DNA of 60,000 nucleotides from Antedon mediterranea (Eukaryota; Echinodermata; Crinoidea; Comatulida; Antedonidae), in contig NC_092676.1 of the NCBI RefSeq assembly GCF_964355755.1, positions 3,704,288 through 3,764,287 on the forward strand, given 5' to 3'. The position numbers and the translations under genes are program-made. The notes beneath the pieces were generated by a model. The model was given only the letters and a program-made list of their open reading frames with translations, was not told the DNA's origin and made no database searches. Within the stretch, counting starts at the first letter, position 1. Each line of letters opens with the position of its first letter. Of the stretch, positions 1 through 10,966 are shown one piece after another.

Positions 1-153
1 AGTCTGGGATAAAGAAGAAGTATCATGACAACATTGGAATTGTTTAAAACGTTTAAACTATAGTGTTAAGACATAATTTTATACACCAGCTACTGAATGT
101 CTATGCCATACTGACATCGAAATATAAGAAAAACTGTGTTAACTGTTACTATA

Positions 154-908
154 AAGTAATAAATCAATTGAATTAAGTTTAGGCAGAACACATAATTGTA
201 ACACATCTGCTATGATAATATTCTATATGAAATAATGCTAAACATAAGGTCATACCTATAATAAAGCTATATATTATAAAACTAACAAACACCTAGGCCT
301 ATACTAAAACTAATACATGATAGAAATAAATGTATTAGGGTAAAACATAGACTGAAATACACGGTCAAACATATATAAGTAAACAAACAAATGTAAATGG
401 CCAACATAGTAAGAACAGAACTTTAAGGTTTAGAAATAGTGGAATGAAACAAATGTTATACAAGGCCAACACATAAAAAGTAGCATATAATGTGTTTATA
501 ATAACTAGATTAAACTGATTCGTAAATGTAAATAGGTCTATTAATGTGTGTATGGGTGTGTATATTTGTAATGGATGTAAGGTCAAAAGAAAAAAGAAAC
601 ATACAAATTGTGAGTACTGATTTGAAATATAATAAAAGAAACAGCTACTTTTTAATACATTTCTTAATATAAAGTAAATTTAAATGATAAATAGTCGTAC
701 TTTTACTATAACTTGCAATAAACATAAAATGTACGTTTTTAGAGCATACTTTTACTCCATCGATTTTATGTACATGTATAGATATAGTGCCTTTTCAACT
801 ACTATATTGAATTTTATTGTTTTATATTTTTACAAAAATGTATTTATGTTATATAATATATATTTGTAAAAGGAATGAATAAATGTGGGTGACCCCAACG
901 AAAGAGAA
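154..908. mobile_element. Unit-1-specific insertion upstream of A1
   Basis: Comparison with the paralogous stretch at 9590-9620 shows that about 755 bases interrupt the otherwise matching sequence between AACTGTTA and the promoter block of A1. The insert is flanked by AACTGTTA on the left and AACAGTTA on the right, which could be an imperfect 8-base target duplication. It is AT-rich and contains no convincing gene; the short open frames inside it are of chance length. Insertion is inferred from the presence/absence comparison; the element family is not recognised. Confidence 0.5.
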
Positions 909-920
909 AAAAAAACAGTT

Positions 921-963
921 ATGGTTGATCGAGTTTGATTTATTAGCTAACAGCCAATGAGTA
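921..963 (+). promoter_or_regulatory. Shared CCAAT promoter block, gene A1
   Basis: Begins ATGGTTGATCGAGTTTGAT and ends CAGCCAATGAGT, 158 bases before the A1 start codon. The same block lies 150-160 bases before every A-class start and in related form before all B and C genes. It holds a CCAAT box. It carries a small extra TTATTAG insertion compared with A2. Confidence 0.6.
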
Positions 964-1120
964 AAAACTACAGAGTTTCAAATGTAAATTTTGAAACTTT
1001 CGTTGTATGAGGAACAAGATGCATACTGTAGATGCTACAGTGTATTCTGCACATTCTACTATCGCTGGCTTCAACTATTGATTCTTTACTTTCTACATGA
1101 TCAACAACTTTGAAACCAAC

Positions 1121-1909
1121 ATGACTGAAGATTGTGATAATGTTTTCTTCCTGGTTGTATTGACTTTATTGTCTTCTTCTTCACTTGCTAATGTTGAGTT
1201 TGTTACTAAGCCACCATCAAATGTGACTGTCTATCGAGGTCAGAGTGTTTCACTGCCTTGTGTTTTTAGGAATTTAATTCCAAATCACCATATAGTAGAA
1301 TGGACTTATTGGCCAAGTTATGAGGAGAATGAGATTATTTCACATGACAGAAATATTTTGTTACCAAGTATTAATAACATTGCTGAAAGGTACTCAATTC
1401 TAGGTGAGGGAATGAATTTTACAATTGCTATCAAAATACCAAGATTAATAGATTTTAAATTATCTTCTAGTATAAGAACTCATTATATATGCTCTGTGTT
1501 AGAACCAAGCAAAGATGTCATAGTAACAGCAACCTCAACTGTTATTATAAAGAAACAACCATTTAGTACTCTAAACAAAGATGAGGAAAACAGTAATAAC
1601 ATTTCAATTATCATCGTTGTAGTTATTGTTGGTTTTGGTATGATTGTTGTCCTCATGATTCTCTGTTTTTCCAGAAAAAAGAAAAGTCAAATAGAAAATA
1701 AAAAAAAAATGAACAAAAATAGTTCTCAGCCAAATACATTAACAACCAACAAACTTGTTTACGATTATGTAGCAGTCACTGAAATCGAGTTAGAAGATTA
1801 TCAGGAAGTGGAGAATGAATTTTACGTTGGCGGTGATATTGTTATCAATGCAAAAAGTAAAACAGAATATGAAAATGTAAACCAATACAACTTAAAGGTC
1901 AGAGACTAA
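1121..1909 (+). CDS. A1: single-Ig type I membrane receptor, short tail
   Basis: Intronless ORF of 262 residues. The ATG at 1121 (MTEDCDN) is preferred over the one at 1097 because only it is conserved in A2, A3, A4 and C2. Residues 1-24 are a signal peptide. One V-type Ig domain follows, with the first Cys in LPCVF, a Trp in VEWTYW and the second Cys in YICSV, then a juxtamembrane linker, a hydrophobic helix (VVVIVGFGMIVVLMILCF), a basic stop-transfer run and a tail with YDYVAV and EFYVGGD tyrosine motifs. Domains 2 and 3 found in A3 are missing. The frame ends early at KVRD because of a net 5-base difference from A3; downstream tail sequence survives out of frame. A cell-surface recognition role is inferred; the ligand is unknown. 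Confidence 0.75.
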   Translation: MTEDCDNVFFLVVLTLLSSSSLANVEFVTKPPSNVTVYRGQSVSLPCVFRNLIPNHHIVEWTYWPSYEENEIISHDRNILLPSINNIAERYSILGEGMNFTIAIKIPRLIDFKLSSSIRTHYICSVLEPSKDVIVTATSTVIIKKQPFSTLNKDEENSNNISIIIVVVIVGFGMIVVLMILCFSRKKKSQIENKKKMNKNSSQPNTLTTNKLVYDYVAVTEIELEDYQEVENEFYVGGDIVINAKSKTEYENVNQYNLKVRD

Positions 1910-2277
1910 TTGATAATGTACTATATGATGAGCAAGCTACAAGTTTTAAAGAATACGCGGTGAATAGTGGAAGGAATGAAAAAGGACATTTATTCCAGAG
2001 CAAATAAAAGATATTAAGAACTAGAAGAGTATCAGGAAACAGAGAACAACTTATATGTTGGTGGCAATATTGTCAGCAATAGTGAAAGAAATAAAGACAA
2101 TATAAACAGGGTCAGGGACTGATTGACAATTATGATGAGCCAACTACAAGTCATAAAGAAAAGGCGATAAAAAATGGAAAACAAGGAGTAAATATTATTT
2201 ATTCCAAAGTAAATAAACAAGATTATAAAGAATGTGAAAATGAAATATATCAAGGTCCTGATAAATTGTCACAGTAA
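1910..2277 (+). pseudogene. Out-of-frame remnant of the A1 cytoplasmic tail
   Basis: This stretch aligns with the last third of the A3 coding region, with recognisable words for VLYDE, LYVGG, YSKVNKQDYKECENEIYQG and a terminal TAA near 2277. It lies downstream of the A1 stop and is broken by several indels, so it now acts at most as 3' untranslated sequence. A2 carries the same decayed tail, so the truncation predates the unit 1/unit 2 duplication or was spread by conversion. Confidence 0.7.
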
Positions 2278-3640
2278 AATATCAATTAGCATAAGATGAG
2301 AAATAAATGTCATTGCAGAAAATTGTATGTATAGTTATTTAGTATAATGTAGACTTTTTTTACCTTTTAAACATTTTATACTTTGTGTTTTTAAATGTTC
2401 TGTAGGTACTGTACATATACTGCTTCTTCTTCGGGAGGTTTTTACAAATAAATAAAATTATTAGATAAATAATAACCGACTAATATCATTGCATTTTTCA
2501 TTGGTAAACAATATAATTTGTATTGTGTGTAACATTATGAATGGAACTAACCTTAATGTTATGCTATAGTGTATCCTCCTACACTCACTTGGGCAGTAGG
2601 CCAGGCTGAGGCCCAATGAAATTGGTGGTATATTATTGGTTTATAAATTGAAAATTACCATGGGCTTATCTCCAGGTTGGGCTTACACTTGAATCTAAAT
2701 GGTACTTATTACTAATATCTAATTTGTGCAACAAAATAATTGTGTAGAAAACACATTTTTCAGGATTTCTTCTCAGCGTTAACAACTTTACACCAAAATA
2801 ATAAAATATGAAGCTTCTTGATTGGACAGAATGTTGTATTGCAACAGTCATTAAACTTGCTATTGGCAGTTCTTGAAAAAAAAACCGTCTAAACAAATAA
2901 GAATAAATTATATTGTTTAACCAAAAAAAGATTTTCATTTCAAAAAAAGACAATTAAGTATATTTTTACAAAAACTAATTCAGTATTATTTCATTTGTAT
3001 GTATTATTATACAGCATTTAACAGTCACTTCTTTTGAATGTTTGTTTAGCACAAGCAAACTCATTCCTACACAAATAAAAACCAATAAGTTCACTGAACT
3101 AAATACCAGAATTAGAATTTCAAAACTAATATGATGTACTGACAACGAATTCCTTTTTAGTATGAAAACAAAACACTCTATTTTTGTCATATTTTTTTAT
3201 GTAATTATTACCGGAAAGGTAATAATTTTTATTGTGAAATGTTTTTTTTTAAATATACTATATATCTTGTAATCGTCAAAGATAGATTTTAAGTCATTTT
3301 TGCTTGTACTTGGCTATACAAAAGTTTAATAGAATGCTGATGTTCATAATATAACAACAAATTTTGAATATAAAACAAAGAATTGGGAGAAATTATTTTC
3401 CTTATTAAAACAGTGCATATTGCAAGAAAAAACTAAAAATATTACATTTTGTGGGGTGGTAATTGACAAATAATAATAATAAAAACTTACTTATACTCAT
3501 ATATATTCATATTAATATTTTCATTTAAACTTTAATAAAAGGATGAAATGTTTCAATTCTTATTTGGTCATAATTTTCATAATTATCAGAAAAAAACATA
3601 CTATTCTATGAACCCTGCATAGGTACAGATATAAAATGTC
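2278..3640. other. A-to-B spacer, unit 1
   Basis: AT-rich non-coding spacer, repeated with high similarity at about 10,967-12,341 and more distantly after A3 and A4. It holds AATAAA-type signals near 2448 that could serve A1. I see no gene in it. Confidence 0.6.
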
Positions 3641-3674
3641 ATGGTTGAATGGTTTAAACTCTCAACCAATCAGT
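3641..3674 (+). promoter_or_regulatory. Shared CCAAT promoter block, gene B1
   Basis: ATGGTTGAATGG followed by CTCTCAACCAATCAGTG, 325 bases upstream of the B1 start. The B-class version lies 314-325 bases from the ATG in all four B genes. A short (AT)n run follows at 3711-3726. Confidence 0.55.
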
Positions 3675-3998
3675 GTAAAGTTTTAATATTGTTTTAACAA
3701 AGGAAGTACATATATATATATATATTCAAAATCATGCACTCTGGTACGTTATTGTAACACTATTATACAGTAAATACCATAGCACTTGTATAATACTTAA
3801 TAGGAATAACATCAGTTTCACATTCTGAAAAAGTTTCAGCTTAAAATTATTTAAGTATCCAGTACAAAGCCCTTAGGAGCCTGTTGGAAAGTTTTAGAAG
3901 AACATCACACCAGTATTTTGAGTCAGATACAGTGCATCAAGTTGTTTGAAAAGACTTCAATATCTGGTTTACAAGTTTTAATTTTCAACGAAAAAGTT

Positions 3999-5732
3999 AT
4001 GTATAAATACAGTGTTTGCTTCCTTGTGATGTGGATTGCATTGGTTTCTTCTTTTTGTGAGTTTGTTACTAAGCCACCATCAACAGTGACTGTCTATCCA
4101 GGTCAGAATGTTTCACTGCCTTGTGTTTTTGATAAATGTTTACATGAACATCAATACACAGTAGAATGGAGTTATTGGCCAGTCACGTTTGAATCTGCAG
4201 AGATTATTATTATTTCAAATGACAAAAATCTTTTGTTACCAAGTTTTGATCAAATTGCTGAAAGTTACTCAATTCAAGGTTATCGAACGAATTTCACACT
4301 TTTCATCAAAATACCAAGTTTAATTAATTTTAGATTTTCAAGTGTTAGCAGTCAGTATAGATGTTCTGTGTTTGACCCAAGAAACAGTGTCCCTGTTAAA
4401 ATAGCAACTTCAACTGTCATTATGCAGAAACCAACATTTCATTCTCCAGTGTGTAGAAAAATCAAGACAACTGTTGTCATTGGAGAAACATTATCATTAA
4501 GATGGATTTTACTCACCAATAACAGATTATGATGTAACAACAATTTTAACTGTGAACAAACAAGTTCTACCTACAATTATTGCTTACAACTTGACTGTGT
4601 AACAAAAGAGTACCATAATGCAGTGTTTGTATGTGAATCAAGAAGAAAAGAAACAAATGAGACAAGAAGTTGCTCTGTTGGCCCACTCACGGTCAACTAT
4701 AAACCAGAGATTAACATCACACAGATATCACCACTGGAATACATCTGTACTGCAGAGGCTAGACCACCTGTTGATACAACAGTCTGGATTGTGGAATCTA
4801 GTGTTCCAGAAGATCACTTTACTATTTCAAATAAGACTTTGAAATTTACTAAATTGCCAAAAGTTGGTTCTGAAATAACATGTGAAGCAGGCAATCTTTT
4901 GGGAGAAGATTCCAAGTCAATGATCATTCCATTGTTGAACAATAATGATGAAGAAAAAATAAGAATTTACATGATCATATTATGCATTGTTATAACTATT
5001 AACATCATTGTTGCAATTGGCGTTTGCTACCGTAAATATAAAAAGAAACAAAATAATAACATTACTGATGATGACTATGATGATACCACTGAAAGGCAGG
5101 AGAGACAAGATGAAGATGAATATCAAATACCTGACAAAAGTACCAGTCAACATTACCAATCATTAAAATTAGAAAAAGTTGCTACTAATAAAGATACTAC
5201 TTATGAAACTACTTTCACAATTGACAAAGGTCAGAGTGCAAGTGTCATGCCAGATATATACATGAGCTCTATTGATGGTGGACCAAAGATAGAAACTGTG
5301 TATGATACAGCTTATGCTGAATGTGCTGTTAACGAAAAAGATGGCACAAAATATGAAGTCATTCCTGATAAGAATGTAGAAAAGACATCGGGCGAAGTTT
5401 ATGTGAATAATCCACGTGAAAGGAAGCAACAACCTAAAGGACCTGAATGTAATGAACCACATATAGAAATTGTTGTTGACAAACAAGACATTTTTACAAA
5501 ACATGCTGATGTTGAAAACACATCCACACCTAGTGCAGTTTATGTGAATAATCCACATGTCAGGAAACAACAACCTAAAGGACCTGTATGTGATGAACCA
5601 CAAAAAGAAATTGTTGATGACAAACAAGACATCACAAAACATGTTGATGTTGAAAACACTTCCACATCCAGTTCTATTTATGTCAATAATCCGCATGTTA
5701 AAATACAGCCATCTACAAACATTCAGAAATAG
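3999..5732 (+). pseudogene. B1: three-Ig receptor with YVNNP tail, frameshifted
   Basis: The start MYKYSVCF at 3999 is used in all four B genes. An open frame to 4532 encodes the signal peptide, the V-type domain (Cys in LPCVF, Trp in VEWSYW, Cys in YRCSV) and the start of domain 2. Compared with A3, a 4-base insertion near 4503 shifts the frame into a stop; a 15-base in-frame deletion and a GT insertion near 4597 then restore it, and the remainder is open to 5732. That part encodes the end of domain 2, domain 3 (ICTAEARPPV), a membrane helix near 4963-5025 and a long tail with DEYQIP, HYQSL, KYEVI and three YVNNP copies at 5400, 5541 and 5679. No GT-AG intron explains the lesion. It is probably a pseudogene, unless the two small indels are assembly errors. 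Confidence 0.75.
5400..5708 (+). repeat. B1 tail: three ~138-base YVNNP repeats
   Basis: Tandem coding repeat of about 46-47 residues, each opening with (V/I)YVNNP and continuing with KQQPKGP, a (V/D)DKQDI segment and ENTST. The last copy is cut short by the stop. Tyrosines sit at 5400, 5541 and 5679. YVNN fits the pYxN consensus bound by GRB2-type SH2 domains; that reading is inference from motif knowledge. Confidence 0.8.
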
Positions 5733-7011
5733 TGAAAATGGTCATTATTGGACACCCCACGCCATTGATAGCCGTTTATTGAGACAGCTCCTACACAGGG
5801 ATGTTATAATTGCTTTTATACTGGCATTAGTTAATGGATAATATCAATTTTGCGCAGAAAACATTTACGCTCTAAAAAAAAACTGTTGTTACTTGGTATA
5901 ATTAATAGCTTGTTTAAACTACATTTTGTAAAGAAAGAATCTTACTGCTGCTGTTAATACTTTCCACACTAGTATTAGTAAATCAGAATAAATTATAATA
6001 GAAAGTATAAAATTTAAATAAAAATAATCAAGTAATAACATGCTGTAAATATGCATATTAATATTCTCAGATGCATTTTGATTTTCATTATTAATTTACT
6101 ATTCTTTGATTATTATCCTATTTAACGTTTTTAACCCTTATAACAGTAATCATGTGATGCCATTTGGACCAATCATGTTCTTGTATTTAATAGGCTACGT
6201 AATTACTATTTATAAACCAGGAGGAAAATAAGACGGGAGTCTTCCGGCTTGGAAATTTGCCGGACCATTATTTTATATACCATTTTAGGATGCTAATTCC
6301 AAATGCTATACGGGCGGTTTAGGGTGGTGTTTTCGAGAAAAACCATCATCTGACCAATTTTCACCTACAGTACTTGTAATTCGCTCAATTCCATGTTTTT
6401 ATAAAGGAAAGTTTTTTTATTTAATATGTAAACTGTAATTCTCAATTTCCACAATTTAGAGTAAGTCAATTTGTGAGGCAGTTACTACAATAAACAGGTT
6501 AAAGAACAAGCAAAATGTTTACAGTTACAACTGCAGTAAGACAATTTAGACATCATATATGTTATATTTACTACAATACAATAAAGTAAAAACGAAAGCA
6601 TTCCATACATTTTTTTACTTTTCTAACTTTCTTACAAAACAATGACATAAAGAAGGATTTTTTAATACAAAAAGTATCAACTGTTATGAATCGCTGTGTT
6701 GACATTAAAAGGTCTGAAAAAGTTAGTCAGGACTTTGAAATACAGAGGGTGCTGTTTCATATAAAACCACAAGACCATGACTATTCAATAACTGACAGTA
6801 TTACACTTGTTCACCACTTTCTTTCTAAAAGAAAATATTGCTATTAGAATTTCTGTCTACAAAAGTCAATGTACTATCATGGAGGTATGATATGACAATA
6901 CTATTATTATATTATTATACCTCCATGCTATTTAAACTCTTCAGACAAAAATGGCAAAGGATGAAAAAAAAGTGCAATTTCACTTTTCCTGCTGCTTTTC
7001 CAAGAAATGTT
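5733..7011. other. B-to-C spacer, unit 1
   Basis: Non-coding spacer partly matching 14,875-15,290 after B2, including a conserved stretch around GGACCAATCATGTTCTT at about 6170. Near 6880-6930 an imperfect inverted repeat built on CATGGAGGTAT / ATACCTCCATG occurs; a related copy lies at about 41,985-42,018 before the C3 relic. I see no gene. Confidence 0.5.
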
Positions 7012-7053
7012 ATGGTTGACTGAACCTGATCAGCTCTCACCCAATGAGTGAAC
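7012..7053 (+). promoter_or_regulatory. Shared CCAAT promoter block, gene C1, distal copy
   Basis: ATGGTTGACTGAACCTGATC then CTCTCACCCAATGAGTGAAC. It is the first of two tandem copies before C1; the doubled arrangement is also seen before the C3 relic. Confidence 0.5.
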
Positions 7054-7109
7054 AGCAGAGGATTATCAATACCACTCAAACCTAGCACTACTGTAATCAC
7101 AGGAATCTC

Positions 7110-7152
7110 ATGGTTGACCGAGTCTGGTCAACTCTCAGCCAATGAGTGAACA
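7110..7152 (+). promoter_or_regulatory. Shared CCAAT promoter block, gene C1, proximal copy
   Basis: Contains TTGACCGAGTCTGGTCAA, an inverted repeat with 6-base arms, followed by CTCTCAGCCAATGAGTG. It lies 171 bases before the C1 start codon. Confidence 0.6.
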
Positions 7153-7322
7153 GCATAGGAGTATCAATTAATATGCATTACTTCCATTATTTTTACAAGT
7201 ACCACTAGTACTCATATAGTATTTCCTACAATATATTCATAATGTTGGTCTGAAATCTATAAATGTTATTTCCCTAACTTTAAATTGTCTTTAGAACCAA
7301 CAACTTTCTTGAAGAAACAAAC

Positions 7323-8064
7323 ATGATGCATTCTGGTAATATTTACCTACTGATTGTATTGACTTTATTATCTTTGTCTTCATCATATGATTCAAAGTTT
7401 GTTACTAGGCCATCATCAACATTAATTGTTTTTCAAGGTCAAATTCTTTCTCAATACTAATAATAACACTACTAATTTTGATTATTGTACAGAAGTAATC
7501 TGTTTTATTATTATTATAGTAATTGTCTGTTTATATACACAAAAACAAAGAAAGTTAAATCAAAAAATGAAACTACACTGTACAACCAAACCTTCACAAC
7601 AGGAAGACAAGGAGGAGGATTCAATGGTTTTAAACTAAGCAATGGGAAACATGGACAAGTATCAGGAAACAGAAAATGAAATATACGTAGATGGAAATGA
7701 GGTTGATATTAATCAGTCAATCAGAGCAAACGAATTTGAAGATTTGGATGGATATATAGAAAATGAGAATGAAATATACGTAGATGGAAATGAGGTTGAT
7801 ATTAATCAGCCAATCAGAACGAACGAATTTGAAGTTTTGAATGAATATATAGAAAATGAGAATGAAATATACATAGATGGAAATGAGGTTGATATTAATC
7901 AGCCAATCAGAGTGAACAAATTTGAAGATTTGAAAGGATATATAGAAAATGAGAATGAAATATATGTAGATGGAAATGAGGTCAATATTAATCAGCCAAT
8001 CAGAGTGAACAAATTTGAAGACTTGAATGAATATATAGAAAATGAAATATATCAAGTAACTTAA
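7323..8064 (+). pseudogene. C1: collapsed C-class receptor relic
   Basis: The start codon at 7323 opens MMHSGN, a good signal peptide and the first strand of the V domain (FVTRPSSTL), but the frame stops after about 45 codons. Almost the whole ectodomain present in C2 is deleted. Sequence picks up again near 7450 with a degraded membrane segment and the KPSQQEDK juxtamembrane stretch at about 7590, matching C2. As in C2, a TAA (7636-7638) ends that frame, and directly behind it in the same frame 7642-8064 encodes four tyrosine repeats. C1 cannot make a receptor, but its tail repeats stay open for 140 codons. Confidence 0.75.
7675..8046 (+). repeat. C1 tail: 93-base tandem coding repeat
   Basis: Copies start at 7675, 7768, 7861 and 7954 with a shorter fifth at 8041. 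Each 31-residue unit carries two tyrosines, one in NEIYVDGNEV and one in (G/E)YIENENE, with a DINQPIR stretch between them. The period is a multiple of three and the frame is open throughout. C2 has two full copies and a partial one. Confidence 0.85.
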
Positions 8065-8568
8065 CTTTTTAATCTCAAAATCTAAGAGAAAAAATATGTG
8101 GAATAAAATAAAGCAAATTTTAAGACATAGAAAAACCAATAATTCTAAATATTTTTATAAAATCCATTCAAAATTATATTATTTTTTATGAGATATGCTC
8201 AATACTATTAAAAACCCCCTTTTTAAAACTTGTTATTTAAATATTTTTAATATCCTATTTCATGTTGGGTGTATATTATGTGTAGAGCTACAGTATTCTA
8301 CTGGCAGATACCTGCTTTTACTATATATAGAAGTTTTAATTTCAGTTTGAAATTTATATTGAAGTATAGCAGTAAAACCTGTATAATATTCAAATTTTTT
8401 TTTTTAAAGTTCCTCGAAATTACACGTACATTGATTTTCCTATGATTAAGGTGAACAGTATGGGGTAGATGGTATGAGGTTTTAAGAAAAAAAACCAGAA
8501 TATGTAAATGATGTCAAGAATGACATAGAAGATGAATATCACTTTCTGTTAATTTGTCCGTTCTATAA
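8065..8568. other. Downstream spacer of C1
   Basis: AT-rich sequence that reappears, interrupted by a LINE fragment, at about 42,400-43,495 after the C3 relic. I see no gene; it serves as a paralogous reference for dating insertions. Confidence 0.6.
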
Positions 8569-9252
8569 TTACTCTAGTAGCTAGATCAACTTTCGTATGC
8601 ACTTTGAGGTCTAGAGAATTTGACTTCAGAAATTGGTTTAGGGTGGTCAAACAATCATTTTTGGCTTGGGTACACATTTTGAAAATGTCTCATTAGATTG
8701 AATATGAAAGCATGCCTTCTGAACATTTTGAGACTAAAATTGACTTGCTGCGACCAGTGGTTGCCGAGATACAAGTATCTATTTATATTTGTTCATATAA
8801 CCCTTGACCCTAACCCCTTGACCTTTTGTAACATTTTTAAAAATGTGCAACAAATAACAAAATGTTTATTTCGAACAATTTAAGACCAAATTCAAGTGTC
8901 TACGGTCAATAGTTACGGAGATACCTACATGCCCTTGGGTGTGGGTCAAAGGTCAGAAATGGCATTTCCGGTCATTTTTGACTAAAATATCCCATTAGAC
9001 TGAATATAAATGTATACCTTCTGATCAATTTGAGACCAAAATTACCTCGCTGTGACCAGTGGTTGTCGAGATTTAAGGACCTATTGGTGTTTAGTTTGAT
9101 AACCTTTTACCCTGACCTTTTGACCTTTCGCCACATTTTCAAAATGTGTAACCAAGCCAATAATGATTGTTTGACCATCCTAAACCAATTTCTGAAGTCA
9201 AATTCTCTGGACCTCAAAGTGCATACGAAAGTTGATCTAGCTACTAGAGTAA
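8569..9252. mobile_element. 684-base non-autonomous TIR element
   Basis: The ends are perfect 22-base inverted repeats beginning TTACTCTAGTAGCTAGATC, and looser inverted similarity extends inward for about 130 bases. Internally, three degenerate direct copies share words such as TTTGAGACCAAAATT and GACCAGTGGTTG(C/T)CGAGAT. The paralogous sequence after C3 lacks the element (junction near 43,497), so it inserted into unit 1 after the units diverged. No transposase is encoded. Confidence 0.75.
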
Positions 9253-9612
9253 ATGAGTTACGTCACTTTATTTATTACCAGTTTTGTTTATAATTACCCT
9301 TCTGAAAGTAAGTTCATTAATTTAATGGCTTCCAGAAATATTACTTTAATTGGAAATATGTCTAAATTTTGTGCATTTAAAAAAAGAAATAATTCATTTT
9401 GCATCTAATTTTTGTAAATAAATTCTATGTACTTCGTGCTGTGTAAAAAAATGCCCTACAGTCTAGGGATAAAGAAGAAGTATCATGACAACATTGGAAT
9501 TGTTTAAGATGTATAAACTATAGTGTTAAGACAGAATTGTATACACCAGCTACTGAATGTCTATGCCATACTGACATCGAAATACAAGAAAAACAAAACT
9601 GTGTTAACTGTT
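9253..9612. other. Start of unit 2, spacer before A2
   Basis: Matches the spacer after C3 (about 43,520-43,900); from about 9462 it also matches the first 150 bases of the window, marking the boundary of the tandem unit. I see no gene. Confidence 0.6.
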
Positions 9613-9650
9613 ATGGTTGATCGAGTTTGATTAGCTACCAGCCAATGAGT
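9613..9650 (+). promoter_or_regulatory. Shared CCAAT promoter block, gene A2
   Basis: ATGGTTGATCGAGTTTGATT then CAGCCAATGAGT, 160 bases before the A2 start. Confidence 0.6.
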
Positions 9651-9809
9651 AAAAACTACAGAGTTTCAATTGTAAATTTGAAACTTTCGTTGTATATGAG
9701 GAACTAGATAAATACTGTAGATGCTACAGTGTATTCTGCACATTCTACTATCGCTGGCTTCAACTATTGATTATTTCCTTTCTACATGATCAACAACTTT
9801 GAAATCAAC

Positions 9810-10595
9810 ATGACTGGAGATTGTGATAATGTTTTCTTCCTGGTTGTATTGACTTTATTGTCTTCTTCTTCACTTGCTAATGTTGAGTTTGTTACTAAGC
9901 CACCATCAACAGTGACTGTCTATCCAGGTCAGAATGTTTCACTGCCTTGTGTTTTTAGGAATTTAACTCCAACTCACCACATAGTAGAATGGAGTTATTG
10001 GCCAAGTTATGACATCAAGTACAATATTTCAAAGGACAGAACTCTTTTGTTACCAAGTATTGATAATATTGCTGAAAGTTACTCAATTCTAGGTGATGGA
10101 ATGAATTTCACAATTGTTATCAAAATACCAAGTTTATTAGACTTTAAATTATCTTCTAGTATAAGAACTTATTATATATGCTCTGTGTTAGAACCAAGCA
10201 AAGGTGTCATAATAACAGCAACCTCAACTGTTATTATAAAGATACAACCATTTAGTACTCTAAACAAAGATGAGGAAAACAGTAATAACTTTTCAATTAT
10301 TACCGTTGTAGTTATTGTTGGATTTGGTATGATTGTTGTCCTCATGATTCTCTGTTTTTCCAGAAAAAAGAAAAGTCAAATAGAAAATGAAAAACAGAAA
10401 AAAAATAGTTCTCAGCAAAATACATTAACAACCAATAAACTTATTTACGATTACGCCACAGTCACTGAAATCGAGTTAGAAGATTATCAGGAAGTGGAGA
10501 ATGAATTTTACATTGGCGGTGATATTGTTATCAATGCAGAAAGTAAAACAGAATATGAAAATGTAAACCAATACAACTTAAAGGTCAGAGACTAA
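9810..10595 (+). CDS. A2: single-Ig type I membrane receptor, short tail
   Basis: Intronless, 261 residues from the conserved MTGDCDN start. It is a near-identical sister of A1: signal peptide, one V-type Ig domain (LPCVF; VEWSYW; YICSV), linker NKDEENSNN, a hydrophobic helix and a basic tail containing YDYATV (a YxxV motif) and EFYIGGD. It ends at the same KVRD stop as A1. Differences from A1 are mostly in the loop around SYDIKYN and in the tail. The open frame and single lesion-free domain argue that the short form is a working gene, though expression is unknown. Confidence 0.78.
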   Translation: MTGDCDNVFFLVVLTLLSSSSLANVEFVTKPPSTVTVYPGQNVSLPCVFRNLTPTHHIVEWSYWPSYDIKYNISKDRTLLLPSIDNIAESYSILGDGMNFTIVIKIPSLLDFKLSSSIRTYYICSVLEPSKGVIITATSTVIIKIQPFSTLNKDEENSNNFSIITVVVIVGFGMIVVLMILCFSRKKKSQIENEKQKKNSSQQNTLTTNKLIYDYATVTEIELEDYQEVENEFYIGGDIVINAESKTEYENVNQYNLKVRD

Positions 10596-10966
10596 TTGAT
10601 AATGTACTATATGATGAGCAAGCTACAAGTTGTAAAGAATACGCGGTGAATAGTGGAAGGAATGAAAAAGGACATTTATTCCAGAGCAAATAAAAGATAT
10701 TATAAAGAACTAGAAGAGTATCAGGAAACAGAGAACAACTTATACGTTGGTGGCAATATTGTCAGCAATAGTGAAAGAAATAAAGACAATATAAACAGGG
10801 TCAGAGACTGATTGACAATTATGATGAGCCAACTACAAGTCATAAAGAAGAGGCGATAAAAAATGGAAAACAAGGAGTAAATATTATTTATTCCAAAGTA
10901 AATAAACAAGATTATAAAGAATGTGAAAATGAATGAAATATATCAAGGTCCTGATAAATTGTCACA
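10596..10966 (+). pseudogene. Out-of-frame remnant of the A2 cytoplasmic tail
   Basis: Counterpart of 1910-2277: broken sequence homologous to the distal tail of A3, including words for LYVGGN and YSKVNKQDYKECENE, with an extra ATGA near the end. It is not translatable as one frame. Confidence 0.65.

Noticed and set aside
1097-1120. Upstream ATG of A1 (also 9786 for A2) as the true start
   Set aside because: A3 and A4 lack it, and the MTGDCDN start gives the better placed signal peptide.
3918-3998. N-terminal extension beginning MSQIQC in B1 (and B2 at 12616)
   Set aside because: It would put 27 polar residues before the signal peptide and is absent in B3 and B4.
4500-4620. A short intron that would rescue B1
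   Set aside because: No GT-AG pair joins the two frames, and alignment to A3 explains the region as +4, -15 and +2 indels in exon sequence.
7717-8139. Minus-strand 140-codon frame opposite the C1 repeats
   Set aside because: It is the antisense of the 93-base repeat and has only low-complexity hydrophobic content.
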